A stretch of 64,000 bases of DNA from Myotis daubentonii (GCF_963259705.1 NC_081846.1:53101205-53165204); one strand, 5' to 3'; shown: positions 33,317 to 46,376, counted from the first letter of the stretch. A program made the numbers and translations. The notes: generated by a model not told the origin, from the sequence alone.

Positions 33317-33422
33317 TTCTTGCATAAAAACTTAGGAAATTGGGACAATCCTTACGTTGGGCTTTAAAAAATTGGCCAGAGGATAGAATCCACAAAAGAA
33401 ATCTGCGAATAAAGCAGCACAG
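33317..33422 (+). repeat. Unassigned 107-bp repeat, copy B
   Basis: Direct-orientation partner of 31461-31567, about 1.86 kb away. Shared blocks include 'ggaaattgggacaatcc', 'tttaaaaaatt' and 'cagaggatagaatccacaaaagaaat'. Confidence 0.75.
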
Positions 33423-34334
33423 ATCTCCTGGATCTCCTTTGTATGGGGGACATGGGCTGGTTAACTTAAGACAGTGTTTACGGACATCAATACCATTGAT
33501 TAAAAAGTAAAAGTTCTGTCGAACAGTAGTTTGATCTTCATGACAGCAAATAGCTTGTTTGATGTTTTTATTGAATCAATTGATTTTTTTCCCACTGAAT
33601 TGATTGGTTGTTTTACTATCCTGTGGACACTTCCTAAATCAACATGTGCCTCGGTAGAGGTGTTTTTGAAAAAGTCTGTATTCGTGATGTCGGCATGCTA
33701 GAATTTCTGGCTCAGAGAACATTATGAAATTCCAAATTACGTCAGGATTAATGGCATTAATGCTGAGAACATTTTTTCCTCTTAAAATTTGATTTTAATT
33801 TCAGAAGTAAAGCAACTCAGTGTTATAGACTGACAAAAAGTCATTGTTTTCCTTATCTTGTTCAAGTATGTACTTTGGATATTGACTGAATTGTTTGATA
33901 ATAATTTATCAATAAAGGGAAGTTGAGTTGTCACAGGTCTTTAAGGATAAAGAAAAAAGGAAACAAATACTCAATCTACTCTTTAATAGCCGAGCTAAAA
34001 TATTAGCCAGGTTTTTCTGCCCTTTCAAAGAGTGCTATCAAACTTACCATTCATTCTAGGCCAAAATTTTTTAAATGCACATAATGTGAGTCCTGCAAAA
34101 CCTCATTTTTCTCTAATAAAATTAGATTTACCAGTAAGTTTTTGTTTGAACAGTGGAGTTCAAGCACCAAGATAAAGTCTGCTAGATTCTGCCTCTGGAA
34201 GTGATGCCCAGGCCATCACTCTGTATGAGGTGGGAAGAGAAGGCAGGTGTAAATATCTTTATCTGTTCTGGTTTTTATGCAACATATTAAATACCACATC
34301 TCATAGAGGCAAGATTGATGCTGCTTATATTATT

Positions 34335-34559
34335 ATTATTTTTTAAATCTATTTCTTTAATGGTTTCAGAGAGGAAGGGAGAATGAGAGAGAGATAGAAA
34401 CATCAATGATGAGAGAGAATCATTGATCAGCTGCCTCCTGCATGTCCCCCATTGGGGACCGAGCCCAAAACCCAGGCATGTGCCCGTGGCTGGAATCGAA
34501 CCCGGGACCCTTCAGTCCGCAGGCTGACGCTCTATCCACTGAGCCAAGCTAGCCAGGGC
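34335..34559 (-). repeat. Ves SINE with target duplication
   Basis: A full-length antisense Ves, flanked by an 18-bp duplication with one mismatch (GATGCTGCTTATATTATT at 34317 and GATGCTGTTTATATTATT at 34560). The head GAGCCAAGCTAGCCAGGGC is well kept. Confidence 0.96.
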
Positions 34560-34577
34560 GATGCTGTTTATATTATT

Positions 34578-35119
34578 GGCATGTGTCTCTCCCATGGAGG
34601 CTGCAGTAGGATGAATTTTGCAAGGTAGTTGTGATGGACCTAATCGGGTCAGTTATAACAGCTCTGATCCATCAACTTTTAGCACACATTTGGGTTGTTC
34701 AAAACTCAAGTTCGCCTAACAAGGAGATTCTGTCTATTTAGTGTATCCTTCCCTCTGCTGTTAACCAAAGTGTCTATAGATTTTCTTCTGTCATTTGTTC
34801 ATTCATTCACCTACACGCTTTGGGCCCCCAGATCTATTTCTTAAGACACCTTATTTACTTGACTGATAAAAGTTATGTGACACAGGCTTTCTTATTTCCT
34901 ACCTCCCACTAACTTCCCATTATCTCTGTATTTGTATCCTTCCCGAAAAACTGCACTTTAGCTATCTTTTCTTCCCTTCATAACATGTAAGGACAAATTT
35001 ACTAGCCAGAGAGAGCATTTCCCTTCTACATCACTGTTTTATAATTATTCCCTGATTCTTCTGAATGAACATGGATTTCTAGTGATTCTATCGTCGCTGT
35101 TCACAAATATTTGCATGTG
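34578..35119. other. Unique DNA
   Basis: Nothing recognised. Confidence 0.4.
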
Positions 35120-35450
35120 TTGCCTAACAAAAGGAAAAGAGGTCTCCAGCTTGTAGTACTCTTCAGAGTTACTACATCTTTCACTGCCAAGTTCTCCAAA
35201 GGGCAATTGACAATTTCAGCCACCATCCCCTCACCACCCCTCACTGGCAGCTTGACTTCTGTCCTCCTCACTTTACAGGAACTCCTTTTCCCAAGGTCAC
35301 TGGTGTCTTCCTAATTGCCAAATCCAACAGTGTGCTGTTATCAGCCCTAATTCCTGAAATCACTGTAGCATTAAAAACACTTACTTGACTTCTTTGACTC
35401 TTGCCCACTTTTTTTGTCCCTTAGAGAACTTGTGCATTCTCATGGTTTCA
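35120..35450 (+). repeat. L2 LINE fragment
   Basis: 'tttcactgccaagttctccaaagggcaattgac', 'cttgacttctgtcctcctcac', 'ggaactccttttcccaaggtcactggtgtcttcc', 'attgccaaatccaa' follow the L2 sequence upstream of the RT core. It is degenerate, with no intact frame. Confidence 0.6.
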
Positions 35451-35464
35451 ATTTTGAGCAGCAG

Positions 35465-35690
35465 GGATGGATGGTAAGAGCTTTGATACCAGGAATATAT
35501 TAATTTTCAGTCTATATGGCTCTTCCATTGATGAGATATATGCTCTTGGATACATTGCTTTAACATTCTGTAACTTCAGTTTCTGTATCTTGGAAGTAGG
35601 GATAACAATAATACCTTTTGCATAAGAAAAATAGGATTAAGTGAAAATGAAGGACACATGCTGGATGCTCAGTAAATGTTAGTTTCCTTG
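35465..35690 (-). repeat. MIR SINE
   Basis: Antisense MIR: 'gatatatgctcttggatacattgctttaacattctgtaacttcagtttctgtatcttggaagtagggataacaataatacc' and 'gctggatgctcagtaaatgttagt'. Confidence 0.75.
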
Positions 35691-36438
35691 ACTTTTCTGA
35701 ATAATTTCCTGCTAAGTTTTGGTCATATTTTTTTTCTCTTGGTTGGTCATTTCTCCTGGACACCTTGATTGTGCCTATTAAAGCACACACCATTTTTCTT
35801 CTCCCATAACCAAACCCCCAATCTTCCTCTTCTAAAATTCTTTTTCTTTCTGGGGCATCATGGTTTTCACAAAACCCAGTGATAGCTGCCTCACTAGGGA
35901 ATCACAGACACAACTTTTCTGATGGATCTCCACCACTCTGGTTGCTGGTATTTCTCCCAACTCTACCGGGGCTCTATTTTATGTTTTTCTCTTTTTTATT
36001 GCTCGGTGAGTTGGCTTGTTTTAAGCTTTTACCACTGACTTTCTTCTGAGTCCAACAGAGACTCTGTGTTCTGGTTCGCATCCATTCTTGGCTTTCTCCT
36101 CAGCTCTAACTGGCTCTGCTGTTTCCCCTAAGGGTTGATAACCAAGTTCATGGTTTTCAGGTTCCCAGAGTTGCCTGTCTGGATAGCTCTCTGTTGCCCT
36201 CACCTGACACAAATCCACAATTTTCAAAGCCACTTCACTGGAACCTGCTTCCAAGACTCACCCAGTCAAGGTGTGACAAGTAGTGTCATCACTTTCAGTC
36301 TCACTAGCTGGAGTGCTTGAATTAGCTTTTCATCTTTCTTTCCTTGCTTTTTCTCTAGGAAAGCCCCAAAATTCATTCAATTCTCAGCTACTTTAGCTTT
36401 GCAGTGTTTTATAGATGAATCTTTTCTTTTATTATTTG
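35691..36438. other. Unique or diverged DNA
   Basis: Pyrimidine-rich. It may contain further decayed L2, but this is not assignable. No gene recognised. Confidence 0.4.
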
Positions 36439-37097
36439 CTAGAGGCTCAGTGCATGAATTCATGCATGGGTGGGGTCCAGCTGGCCTGGCCCCAATCAGC
36501 GGATTGGGGTCTGGCCTGTTGGGAGGAGAAAATGGTGGGAGGTTGGTCTGTTGGCTGCCCCAATCGGGCCCGATCAGGGCCAGGCCAGCTGAGGCGAGGG
36601 GCCAAGGGCGATTGGCCGGCGGGCCCCACCCTCGATTGGGGTGGGGGGGCTGATTGGGGGTAGGGCTGGCCGTGGGGAGGGGATGTGGGTGGTTGGCTGG
36701 CTGGCCCTGCCCCTGATCGGAGTAGGGGGGTTGATTGGGGTTGGAGCTGGCTGGGGGGAGGGGCTGCAGGAAGTTGGCCTGCCAGCCCTCCCCCTATTGG
36801 GGTGGGGGAGCGATCAGGGGTGGGGCCGGCTGAGGGGAGGGGCTGCGGGCCAATTAGGGTGGGGCGGGACCAGCAGGTGGGAAGGGCCACTGGGGGGGGT
36901 TGGCCAGCTGCCCTGCCCTTGATCAGGGTGGAAGAGGCCAATCAGGGGCAGGGCCGACTGGGGGAGGGGCCTCGGGATGTTGGCCAACCGGCCTCACCCC
37001 CAGTCAGGCTGGTTTGCTGACTGCTGTGGGCATCATAGCGATAGGTCGTTCTGGTCGTTACAGCATTCTGGTTGCTGGCTTTTTATATATATATAGA
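36439..37097 (-). mobile_element. GC-rich HeliBat-type Helitron with about 80-bp minisatellite
   Basis: On the minus strand it starts TCTATATATATATAAAAAG with 'ccagcaaccagaatgctgtaacgaccagaacgacc'. It ends in the ATGAATTCAT hairpin, 'gcactgagcctCTAG'. Host T follows the 5' end; the base beyond the 3' end is G, not A. Units of about 80 bp ('ggctgattgggg..gggctggcc..ggggaggggctg') repeat three to four times. The array creates stop-free frames up to 164 codons that are not genes. It belongs to the same subfamily as the element at 62153. Confidence 0.87.
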
Positions 37098-37154
37098 TAG
37101 ATAGATACCAATAGAATAACAACACAACAGTGTCACTAACAACAACAACAATGG

Positions 37155-37352
37155 GATAGTCATTGAAAGCCTATTATGTGCTAAGCATCTGGAAAGACTT
37201 TATAAGCCTCATCTATTATAAGGGAGAAAAATGAGGCTTAGGGAGGTTAAATACCTTGCTCAAGGTCATGGTAACTGTCGGGCTAGGTATTTAGGCCCAG
37301 ATTTGTCAGCTCCCAAACCTACTGTCTTATTCACTGTTCTACCAAATAGTGT
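37155..37352 (+). repeat. MIR SINE
   Basis: 'cattgaaagcctattatgtgctaagcatc', 'aaaatgaggcttagggaggttaaataccttgctcaaggtcatgg', 'tcagctcccaaacctactgtcttattcactgttctacc' in MIR order. Confidence 0.85.
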
Positions 37353-37879
37353 TTGAACTGATCACATTTTCTTGATGGAAACATTGATGTATTTTTCCTA
37401 AGTATTTCTCAAATTGCATATTTTTCTAACAACAGAGTTTATGAAATTGCACCAAACAAGTGATTTCATGGAATTATAAATAAATCATAAATAAATTTTA
37501 CTCTAGTAAATATTTGCCCAGTATTGGCCGGAAGTAAGGATGGCCTCAAATGCTGAGAGAAGGCAGGAGAAGGGAATAGTGTGATATTATGGAGGAAGCA
37601 AAGGAGTAAAAAATTGAACTCTGATGCTATGAAGTTATTTAATAAGTGGAGACATTCTCTGGCTGGGAAGAAATAAAAGGGGGTGTCCTCGGAAAGAGTC
37701 AAAATTGAAACAGAGCTAATGGTGCCAGGCAATAGGAAGTCAATGGAGAGGAGCAGTCGTGTGGCTTAGGAGGACAGCTTACTGCTTGAAATACTTTCCA
37801 TTAGCATTAAGCCCTTGTACACGTACATTGTAATGTCAAAACAGTTTGTATGGAAATTCTCGCACTCTTTGTGGACAGT
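37353..37879. other. Unique DNA
   Basis: Nothing recognised. Confidence 0.4.
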
Positions 37880-38075
37880 GTCAGACCTAGCACGGGACTT
37901 GGGATCTGAAATCTAAATTTCCTTTCAGGCTCTATTATTAAACAGGCATTTGACCTTGGGCAAATCTCCCAACCTTCTCAGTCCTGAGTTTTGTCATCTT
38001 TAAAATCCCTGAGAGTTGGCCTGGATGGGCTGTTAAGGCTCTCCTTTGCTTCCGCATCCTGGTATTCTATATGCT
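37880..38075 (-). repeat. MIR/MIR3-type SINE
   Basis: 'gcatttgaccttgggcaaatctcccaaccttctcagtcctgagttttgtcatctttaaaat' is followed by 'gttggcctggatgggctgttaaggctctcc' and 'tattctatatg', the order of an antisense MIR3-like element. Confidence 0.75.
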
Positions 38076-41000
38076 CACAACATGGTGAGGATGGCGGCTT
38101 AGGTTTGCGGCCCATGACCCAGGCTACACATTTCCTAACATCGCATATGGATGTTCCGGGCTGCTCTGGTCACTCAGGTTGTGCAGGAAATTTAAAATCT
38201 TGACAAGGGAGTCCCCAAATGGAGGATAAGCACCTGACGTCCGAGGTTACACACCTTTTGTAAAGAGCCAGAGTGTGTTAGCACTCTGCCCTGCCTCCGC
38301 GGTCCCTTTCCGATTCCTGAGTCAAGCCTTCCTCTGCCCCCGGTGCATCTATTTCATCCCAGTTGCTGCATGTCACTCCGGTTAGCATGTGCATGGGAGG
38401 GACTGTGCAACCAAACACGTGAAGGCACTATTACAACTGAACCAGGGAACAACGTGGTCGGTAGTTTTGTATCTCAAGATCTAAGGAATGGTCAATCTCG
38501 GCTAGACGGGTAGACCCAAATTGCCCTTTTTATTGCTTCACGAAAACACACCACTTTGCCCAGTTCATTTATTGACTTTTTCATCTCCAGCACAAATTCT
38601 TACCTAGGTAGAAGTTAAAGGTCCACACATAATAATTGTAAAAGCCAAAGTGTCATTCGACAGAATTCCATAACCACCGGAAATGCCTGTGAACATAACT
38701 TGTGTGAATTCAGTATGAAAATGATTTTCTTTAAAAAAGAGAGTTTGTGTATTTCTTTGAAAAGTTTTAACTGTCTGGTACAAGAGAGTGTTTATCTATG
38801 GGTAATGAAAGAGGACTTTGCATCAGTTGCAGAAAAGAGTGGGAAACACGGAGGTTGCTTTTTTGGTACCTTTCTCCTCCCCCTCGTCTGCTTTGTGGAA
38901 AGCAGGGCAAGAGTTAAAACGTAAGAGCAATTTTTAGAGGAAACCTCATGACTAGCAATCAGCGCTAATAAGATTCTTTTCCTCTTGCAAGATTCACAGA
39001 AAGCCCTCGATCCATGCCGAGCACATTCAAAGGCAAGGGACTAAGAGCCCCCTCACAGGTTCATTATCATTCTCAGGTTATCCTAAGCCAAGTGAATCAG
39101 GAAAGCAAATGAATTAGTGAGAATTAAGGAGCCTCTGTGGTCTGAACCCACTCCAAATCTCGGCAAAGATGAAAGGTAGACGCTGATGTCTTATGTCCCA
39201 AGGTTCTCAGGCTTGGAGCCCCAGCGCCTAGCTGCTCCTCCAGAGCCGTGCAGAAATGTGCAGGCAGTTAATGTTGCCTAACGTCTTCTGACCGTGGGTT
39301 CAGCCATGTGGGAAAAGTTTTACGAGGCTGCAAAAGCAAACCCCCTTTCACTCACAATTAATCACAGAAGACTTGTTATATAGCACCCAGCTGTCAATGA
39401 GTCCAGTGTGAGCACTTCCTTCTTATTTTGGCCACTCACTAATAAACAAAGATACCAGGGTAATGCTGTATGATAGGATAGTATCAAATGGGATGCTTGA
39501 GGAACAAATTTATTAAAATATTTGAACTGCTAAGTGTTAAGCTTCTTTAGAAGCAATGCCTTGAGCGGAGGAGCAGGATTTGAGGTGCCCTAAAGTCCTG
39601 AGAATTGCAGAAGTTTTTGTTGTTCTGTCCTGTTGTTTTAAATGCTACTGTTGTTTCAGAGGGGAGTGGGAAGAATGGGGAGGAGGCACGCTTTGTGTTT
39701 GTAATGAAGATACAGTGATCCTTGGAGCCTCTGTGGGACTTAAACAAAATATGTAGCCAAGGTTTGGGAGTAGCACTTTGTTTTCATTAAGTACTTGTTA
39801 CTGCTAATTATATTTGATCATTATAAAGAATACAGTTCAATGAAAGAAACAGGGTGTTTAGAAAAATATTTGATTCCCAGAGGAGAACAATTTATCTTTG
39901 CACTAGTAAGTGGGCAAAACACTAATTGTGACTGTATGTTTTTCGGTTCATTATTGGTTTTCATGGAGATGTTTTATTCCATTCACGGGGAAAAGTCTTA
40001 TTTCTGTTTTTAAAATTACAGTAAAGTACTAATTTCATATCATGCTGCTTACATGCATGCTTCAGTTTATTTAACATAAGCAATTATTTTAAAAATGAAA
40101 CAACATTTGGCAAATGACATTAAACAACAGATTCAAATGTCAATCTGAATCAACATATCTTCTTTCTCTTTGGAGATAGTTTCAGTGTTAACTCTTTCAG
40201 CGGATGCTGAAATGTGCTGTGACATCAATGTTTTCCCAAATCAACATATGGCTTTAATTTTAATTTTGCAAGGTAACATTTTGGCAGCGGTCTGAAGGAA
40301 ATTACTGGAAAATGAAGGCAGATAACTATTCTTGTAACTGAAGCTTATTATTCATGTTGCTTGTATATCACTCTATATAATCATTCTTTTAAGCAATCAA
40401 GCTAGAGAACTTTGTTTTTTAAAAAACGTATCCTCTCAACATTAGTTTAGTTTGAGTGAACAACCAAGAGTTCTACAAGTTTAATGGGCAAGGGTATATC
40501 TTAAAATAGCTATTATAATCTTAAGAAAAAGGATAATTTAAATATCATGTTTACAGTATGTAAATGTCATGGATGACTCATACTTAAAAGAAAAAAAAAT
40601 TTCTTTTCTTGCAATCTTAACACGAGAAACAGTATTAAAAAAATAAGCACGTTAATAGTTTTACATGGTATTTTAAAAAGAAGTAATCGTTATCTTTCCA
40701 TTTCAAACACGTGTCTGTAAATTTTGGAGAATATTTAGTCTATAACTTTATAATATGCTGACTTTAACTATTTTTTTTTCCTTATAACCCTCAAACTCCA
40801 CAAAATTTACATGTTAATATGTTTGGATAATTATATCTTTTAACTCAGAGAGAAAGGTGAGCCAAAAAAATCATATTTAAAATATAGCTTAGATATGCTT
40901 GAGGCTTTGTAGCTATTTTTTCTTTTTACATTATACATCATGTGTTTAAATTCTCTTTAACATATATAAAATTAGATTACACCCGAGAAGACATAAGTTC

Positions 41001-41980
41001 CCAAGTATATCCAGTAAAAAAGAGACATACCATTATTTTTGGTCTTACAATCTATTCTGTTACTATTATCATTATTAGTATTTCCTATTACCATCACTTA
41101 AATATCTTCCAGTGAGAAGTTCTTCCTCCTCTTTTTGTAAAACTGAAATAACTTGACACTTTTGGGTAGAGGAGGAAAACAAATTTCTAGCTTTTTGATA
41201 AGTTATGTTAATGTGTATGAAACCTGCATGTTTGAAAATGCTAAATCTATAAGTAATTTTGAATAAAGCACAGAAAAGCAATTGAAGCAGTTTAGTATCT
41301 AACTGACAACCTTGATAGCAGCTTTCTGAATGCTGCCATCAAGGCAGAAACACACCCTTGTTAATAGAAACATCATTTAAAACGCTGTGAATCGGCAGCA
41401 GCCTGCAGCAGTGGCAGCAAGCAGCCCTGCATTAGCACAGAGGCCTGCCCTGCCCTTGTGCTGCCCATGAGTGACCAGAGAATTCCCAGGGGTACTCTTG
41501 AATTTCTGCATTCTCATTTCTTCAGCTGCAAAATATCTGTCACTCACATCCCACCCTGGCCAAAGTGACACCTGTCAGTCTCAAGAACAAGGACACATTA
41601 TTGTCCGTCTGCCAATTGTGTCAGCAGTGCGAGCAGAGCCATGGTAGGGACGTGCATCTCGATGGTGTATTGTTGAACTCTGTAATGTGTTTTTTGGATG
41701 TTTCTTTTAAGGAGGCTAATTTTCAGCATGTTGTTGTTTAACATTCAGAACATGTACTTTTGTGGTCCACTGTACATCATAATGACCGATCTAAAAGAAT
41801 ATTTACAAACAGCTGGCAAAATATATATTTAATAAATGTAGTCATTGCTGTGCAGGGCAATAGGATGTTATTGTCATGAAAGCCCTGTGGCTTTGGTCAT
41901 AATGGGAAGGCTTCTAGGATACTTTTAGGGCCAAAATCCAAAAGCGTTCCCTCAGATTCACCTTCTTATCTACGTTCCGT
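38076..41980. other. Long stretch without young repeats
   Basis: Almost 4 kb with no SINE, Helitron or hAT and no gene recognised. The parts 38990-39470 and 41370-41650 are the least AT-rich. 39960-41280 is very AT-rich. Confidence 0.45.
38990..39470. promoter_or_regulatory. Candidate conserved non-coding block
   Basis: Repeat-free, non-coding and of balanced composition inside a long interval avoided by transposons. The regulatory role is inference only. Confidence 0.22.
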
Positions 41981-41990
41981 GGTGTGTGTG

Positions 41991-42076
<86 letters not shown>
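41981..42076 (+). repeat. Compound (GT)n(GA)n microsatellite
   Basis: About 28 GT units with one TAGT break, passing directly into about 19 GA units. Confidence 0.97.
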
Positions 42077-42080
<4 letters not shown>

Positions 42081-42719
42081 TCACCATGTCATATGAAGTT
42101 TTACAACATTCTGTTGTTGATGAAATGCAATGTGACAGAATGTAATGTAATGTAACATATCAAAAAATGTAAATAATACACTTTGCTGGATTAGATATCT
42201 GCTGTCAATTCCTACAGTAGGGATCTGAACCGAACTTACTGAGGCACACAGAAGCTCCAAGAATGCCAAACTGGCCGTGGTGTTTGAGAACTGGCAACCA
42301 CCACAGTTCACCGATTTCCCCAATTACTTTGGGGTAGTTTGGCGCGTCTAGAAATGTTCAACAAAAGTTCTCTTGTTGGACACTTCTGGGAAGTAATTTG
42401 ATTGTTAATTACAAACGCTCAGGGTGATTGCTCCGCATAATTGTTTTACTCTTTCAGCACTCCATTAGAAGCTTATCTGCAAAAGGTTTATTTTTAGATC
42501 TTTGATTTTTTTTTAACATCTTCTGTATGTCAAACTGATGCAATATGAATGACCCCTCCAGATAAAAGTCTTTAATCAGCCAGGGTAATCCGGTGCCTCC
42601 AGTGAGAGGCAGAAGGGGAAAGATAGTATGACCACATGCATTTTATCTCCAGTAGCATCTATAATCACACAACACACACATACCCACACTCACACACAGG
42701 TTTCAAAATTCTGTGTATT
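42077..42719. other. Unique DNA
   Basis: A small AATGT pentamer run lies at 42136-42156 and CA-rich sequence at 42668-42700. No gene recognised. Confidence 0.4.
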
Positions 42720-43413
42720 TTGAGAACTAAGTTCAGTCATATACTTTAAATTGCTTGAGAATTGTAAACGGCAAAAAGCACATCTCAGAATTAAACCAAA
42801 AGCATTCCCCATGCAATTTCTTTTTATTGCCAAGCTTTAGTCTCAGCTCTTAACAATAGATAACACAGAGCAAGTCCACATTGCCTTAAAGGTAAATGGG
42901 CAGACAAGCTCATTTGATACTGCATTCCTGAGAATGGAACCTCTTATTTGCCGTCATAGTGATGACTTTTAATTGTCCTAATAAATACGCTTTTAAAAAG
43001 CTTCTAAAATGTTCTCTAATAACACACTTTGGTCTTTCGCCATAGAAATGCAGAAATAATTGGAAGTGGCATTGTGTACACTGCCTTCTGGACTGGGCTG
43101 AAGGTGAAGGAGAAAGTCTCATGCTATCCTTGTCAGCTGCAAGGGTAATTACTGCTGGCTGAAATTACTCAACATTTGTTTATAAGCTCCCCAGAGCATG
43201 CTGTAAATAGATTGTCTGTTATAGTCCAATCACATTAAAACGCTGCTCCTTGCAAACTGCTACCTCCTGTTTTCTGTAAGCTAGACAGAGAGAGCCCGCT
43301 GCTCACTTATTGAGCACTGAGCAGGGAAGAGCTACGTTTAATGTGATTGTTTTCATTAGATTCTTCTCTGTCCAAGATCACATTTGTCATTCCTAGAGTC
43401 TGAACACTAGCGG
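42720..43413. promoter_or_regulatory. Candidate conserved non-coding block
   Basis: A repeat-free block with many homeodomain-like and SOX-like cores: AACAATAG near 42852, TTTTAATTGTCC near 42967, AAATAATTGG near 43053, GGGTAATTACTGC near 43144 and TTAATGTGATTG near 43337. The motif density and lack of insertions suggest constraint; one genome cannot prove it. Confidence 0.3.
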
Positions 43414-43489
43414 GGTACATTACTGTCATTAGGAACCTTTTATTTGCTTTAGGTACATTACTTTCATTAGGAACCTTTTATTTGCTTTA
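43414..43489 (+). repeat. 38-bp tandem duplication
   Basis: Copies 43414-43451 and 43452-43489 begin GGTACATTACT. They differ at one internal base (G or T) and at the last base, implying a recent duplication. Confidence 0.92.
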
Positions 43490-46376
43490 CTTGAATTTCT
43501 TTATTATTGAAATATGTATGTAATAATTTGGAAGAAAATTTAAAACAATACAGAGGAGTGACCACATGCAGTGCCTTCGACACATGGAATTTGTTTACCT
43601 CTATTTAGTTTTGGAAAGTTAATAAAATTCACTAGTTATATCAATTTGATTTTATTTAGCATATGTTTCTAGAGTTTTCTCTATATGCCTAACATATAGG
43701 TACTACAAAAAATACTTATTTTGGGGGGGGGCTAAAATTTAGGTGGGGAAAATGACTTGGAAATGTGATAAAATTAAAGAGTAATAAGGTATGTGATGAA
43801 ATACAAATTTGAAATATTATAAATACCCAAATGAATATTCAAGTTTTAGTGTTTGGAAAATGAGTAGAATTTACTGTTTTGTAAAGATAATAAGGCTTTA
43901 TAAATAATATTAATGATGTTCCCTTCAAAAGGATCAGAGGCAACCCAGACAGTAGCTATCTCAGCTTTTTGGTGAACTTGGCCTTCCGCTTATCATTTTA
44001 CACGGGAGGGGCTTTATTGGACTTTATTTCTAGGCTGGCTGTCCTGACAGGTTTTGAGTATAGGAGAGAATAGGAAATTACAAGCCGCTCAACAGAAAGA
44101 ACCTGGATAGTCACTGAAGCAAATCCTGTCGTAGCCCAAGTTTGCTCTCTAATTGTTTCATAAGCGAGCTCAACTACATTGTTTTTGTTCAAAAGAATTG
44201 GGAATAATCCCTGAGTTGTTTTCATTTATAGTTGAAAAAGATTTCCAAAATGGGTGATTATGTCTTTTCAGCAGTCTCCAATAAAAATAGTATTTTAATT
44301 CATCAAGAGAATAAACTGCTCTATAAACTTGTCTTGAAAAGGGGCAGATATTGGAAGAAAAATATTGCACAGAAGGGATTATTACTCAGTTGATGGCAAG
44401 CCTAGGAACAAGACATACAAATTGTAAATTCATACCTGAAAGGAAAAACAAGAAACAAAAAACTAGTTGTGAAGTGGAGAAAATGTAGATATAATCTTAC
44501 TTTCCAGGATATATTTATCCCTTTCTTTCCTTTACCCCATTTCAAATTTTTCTCAGGGAAATTATCCTTTTTTTATCTCGTCTGGAATTGATATAGGTTT
44601 CAAAAACTCCCATTTCCTATTATGTGCGCCAATGCCACTGGAAAGCAGTATGAGAGATATTTGAGCACCAGAAATGATGATTCAATTACATTTTACAGTA
44701 ATTCCTGGAAGTACCGTCTTCTAGGCGTTAGTGCAAAAAGAGCAGATGCAGATCAGATTTTGGGTAGGCACGTATATTGCTATAGAAAGCCAGGAATGTT
44801 TTACATAGAGAGCTAAATGTACGTGGGGAGGCCAGTGCTGTGTTCATTTCGGGATGTCTGGCTAAATTTATTTTCAAGAGAGAAGTAGAACTAAATAAAA
44901 TTGTCCTTTAGGGCTGGCATGCATTGTCTTAAACAAGACTGAATCCGTTTGTAATCTATACAACATTTTTACATGCTCCCCATTACTCACTTTATGCCAT
45001 TAGGAAAGCACTGAATCTTTAAAGAGAAACTTCCTACAGCTAAAAAAGACATTAAGGGGGAAAAATGCTGGGAGCCATAGTGACAGGTACGACTAAGCTT
45101 GTATCCTTCGGTTCCCTGGAAACCAGTCAAACACTATCTCATCTTGGAATGGTTGTGTCTGATCCTGTGCTTCAGACATCTTCCTAATAATGGCAACAGC
45201 AGAGGTGACTCTCTGCAAATAAGGGCTTGCAGCCACTGGGCATCCATCACATTTCTCCAGAGCAACATTAGACCACCCTAATGGGTACTCCCGTCTTCAT
45301 TATGATATTAATTCTCTAAATTTCCGAAGTGATTTCATTTGTAATATGACAAAGGCTGGCTGCTCAGGAGACAAACTGTTTTCATCCCCCTCCTGCATGC
45401 TCACAAAGGCTTGCTCTCTTCAGTCTTTGGGGGGAAAGGAATTTGATAGCATCAGATCTCGTGTGATACACAGGCTGGCTAACAGCTACACCACCTGCTA
45501 GCACGTCATGCCTGGCCATCCGGCCTGAAGCTCTCTAAAGCCGTGGCTGATGAGTGGAACATGGATGTGGGTTTTGGAAAGACACTATGCGAAGAGAAAA
45601 CAGCGGCAGAATAAAAAACTCGGCATGGAAGCTGAGTGGGATTTGAGGGTAACAGTGGGGTCAGAGAGAGGCTAGGAACAGAATCAATGGCAATAGGGCT
45701 GGCTTGGTAAATGCAACAGAGTGGCTTTTCTCCCTTGTGCATTGCAGGCTTTGTTGTGGCTACAAATGTCAAGGCTGCCAACTGTATACAGCCTCCAGAA
45801 CCTGGTAATTCATTTTCCTTTCAATATGCTAACCTCTGAGGACTTTAATGCAATCTACTACATCAAAATTAGCTTATCTTCTGCAATGTTAACTAGATAT
45901 AAAACCTAGGGAAAAAATCCAGTTTTGATGAATATTGATAATTTTTCACATACTGATCATTATTGTTTCTAACTGAAATTTGCATCATGGAAAGAATGGC
46001 TGAATTGGGTGACAAAGTGCCGAATTTTTGAAAGGTCCAGCATTGGTTAAAATACTGAAGCCGATTAAATTTTTCTCTGTTTTTCTTTTTCTTGCCTTCT
46101 GGCAGCCTCTTGCTCTTACTTTAACTGCTGAAACCTATTTTGTTTTAAAAAATTTCTTATTAGAAACTAAATAAATTCTCAAATTTTTAAATAAGGTATT
46201 AACTAATCAGTAGTTCCCTATTATTTAAAAACCCAGTTTCCTAATTAGAGATAGCACAGTTAAGTGGTTAATATCAGCAGAAAGTGAATTTGATTCCATT
46301 AACAAACTATGAGATCCTATGAAAGTGAATGAAAGAAATTATCTCTCTTCAGTGTATACATTTAAAAGTGAGCTGA
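43490..46376. other. Long stretch without young repeats
   Basis: No gene or transposon recognised. A run of about 10 G lies at 43722-43731. Frames of 60-90 codons here show no domain. Confidence 0.45.

Larger units (their letters stand above)
31300..34316. other. Unique DNA with one local repeat pair
   Basis: No gene or known family recognised in 3 kb, apart from the 107-bp pair at 31461 and 33317. Confidence 0.4.

Noticed and set aside
36447..36941. 164-codon open frame on the minus strand
   Set aside because: It lies wholly in a GC-rich Helitron minisatellite; the protein is low-complexity proline/glycine/alanine sequence and other frames in the same array are open too.
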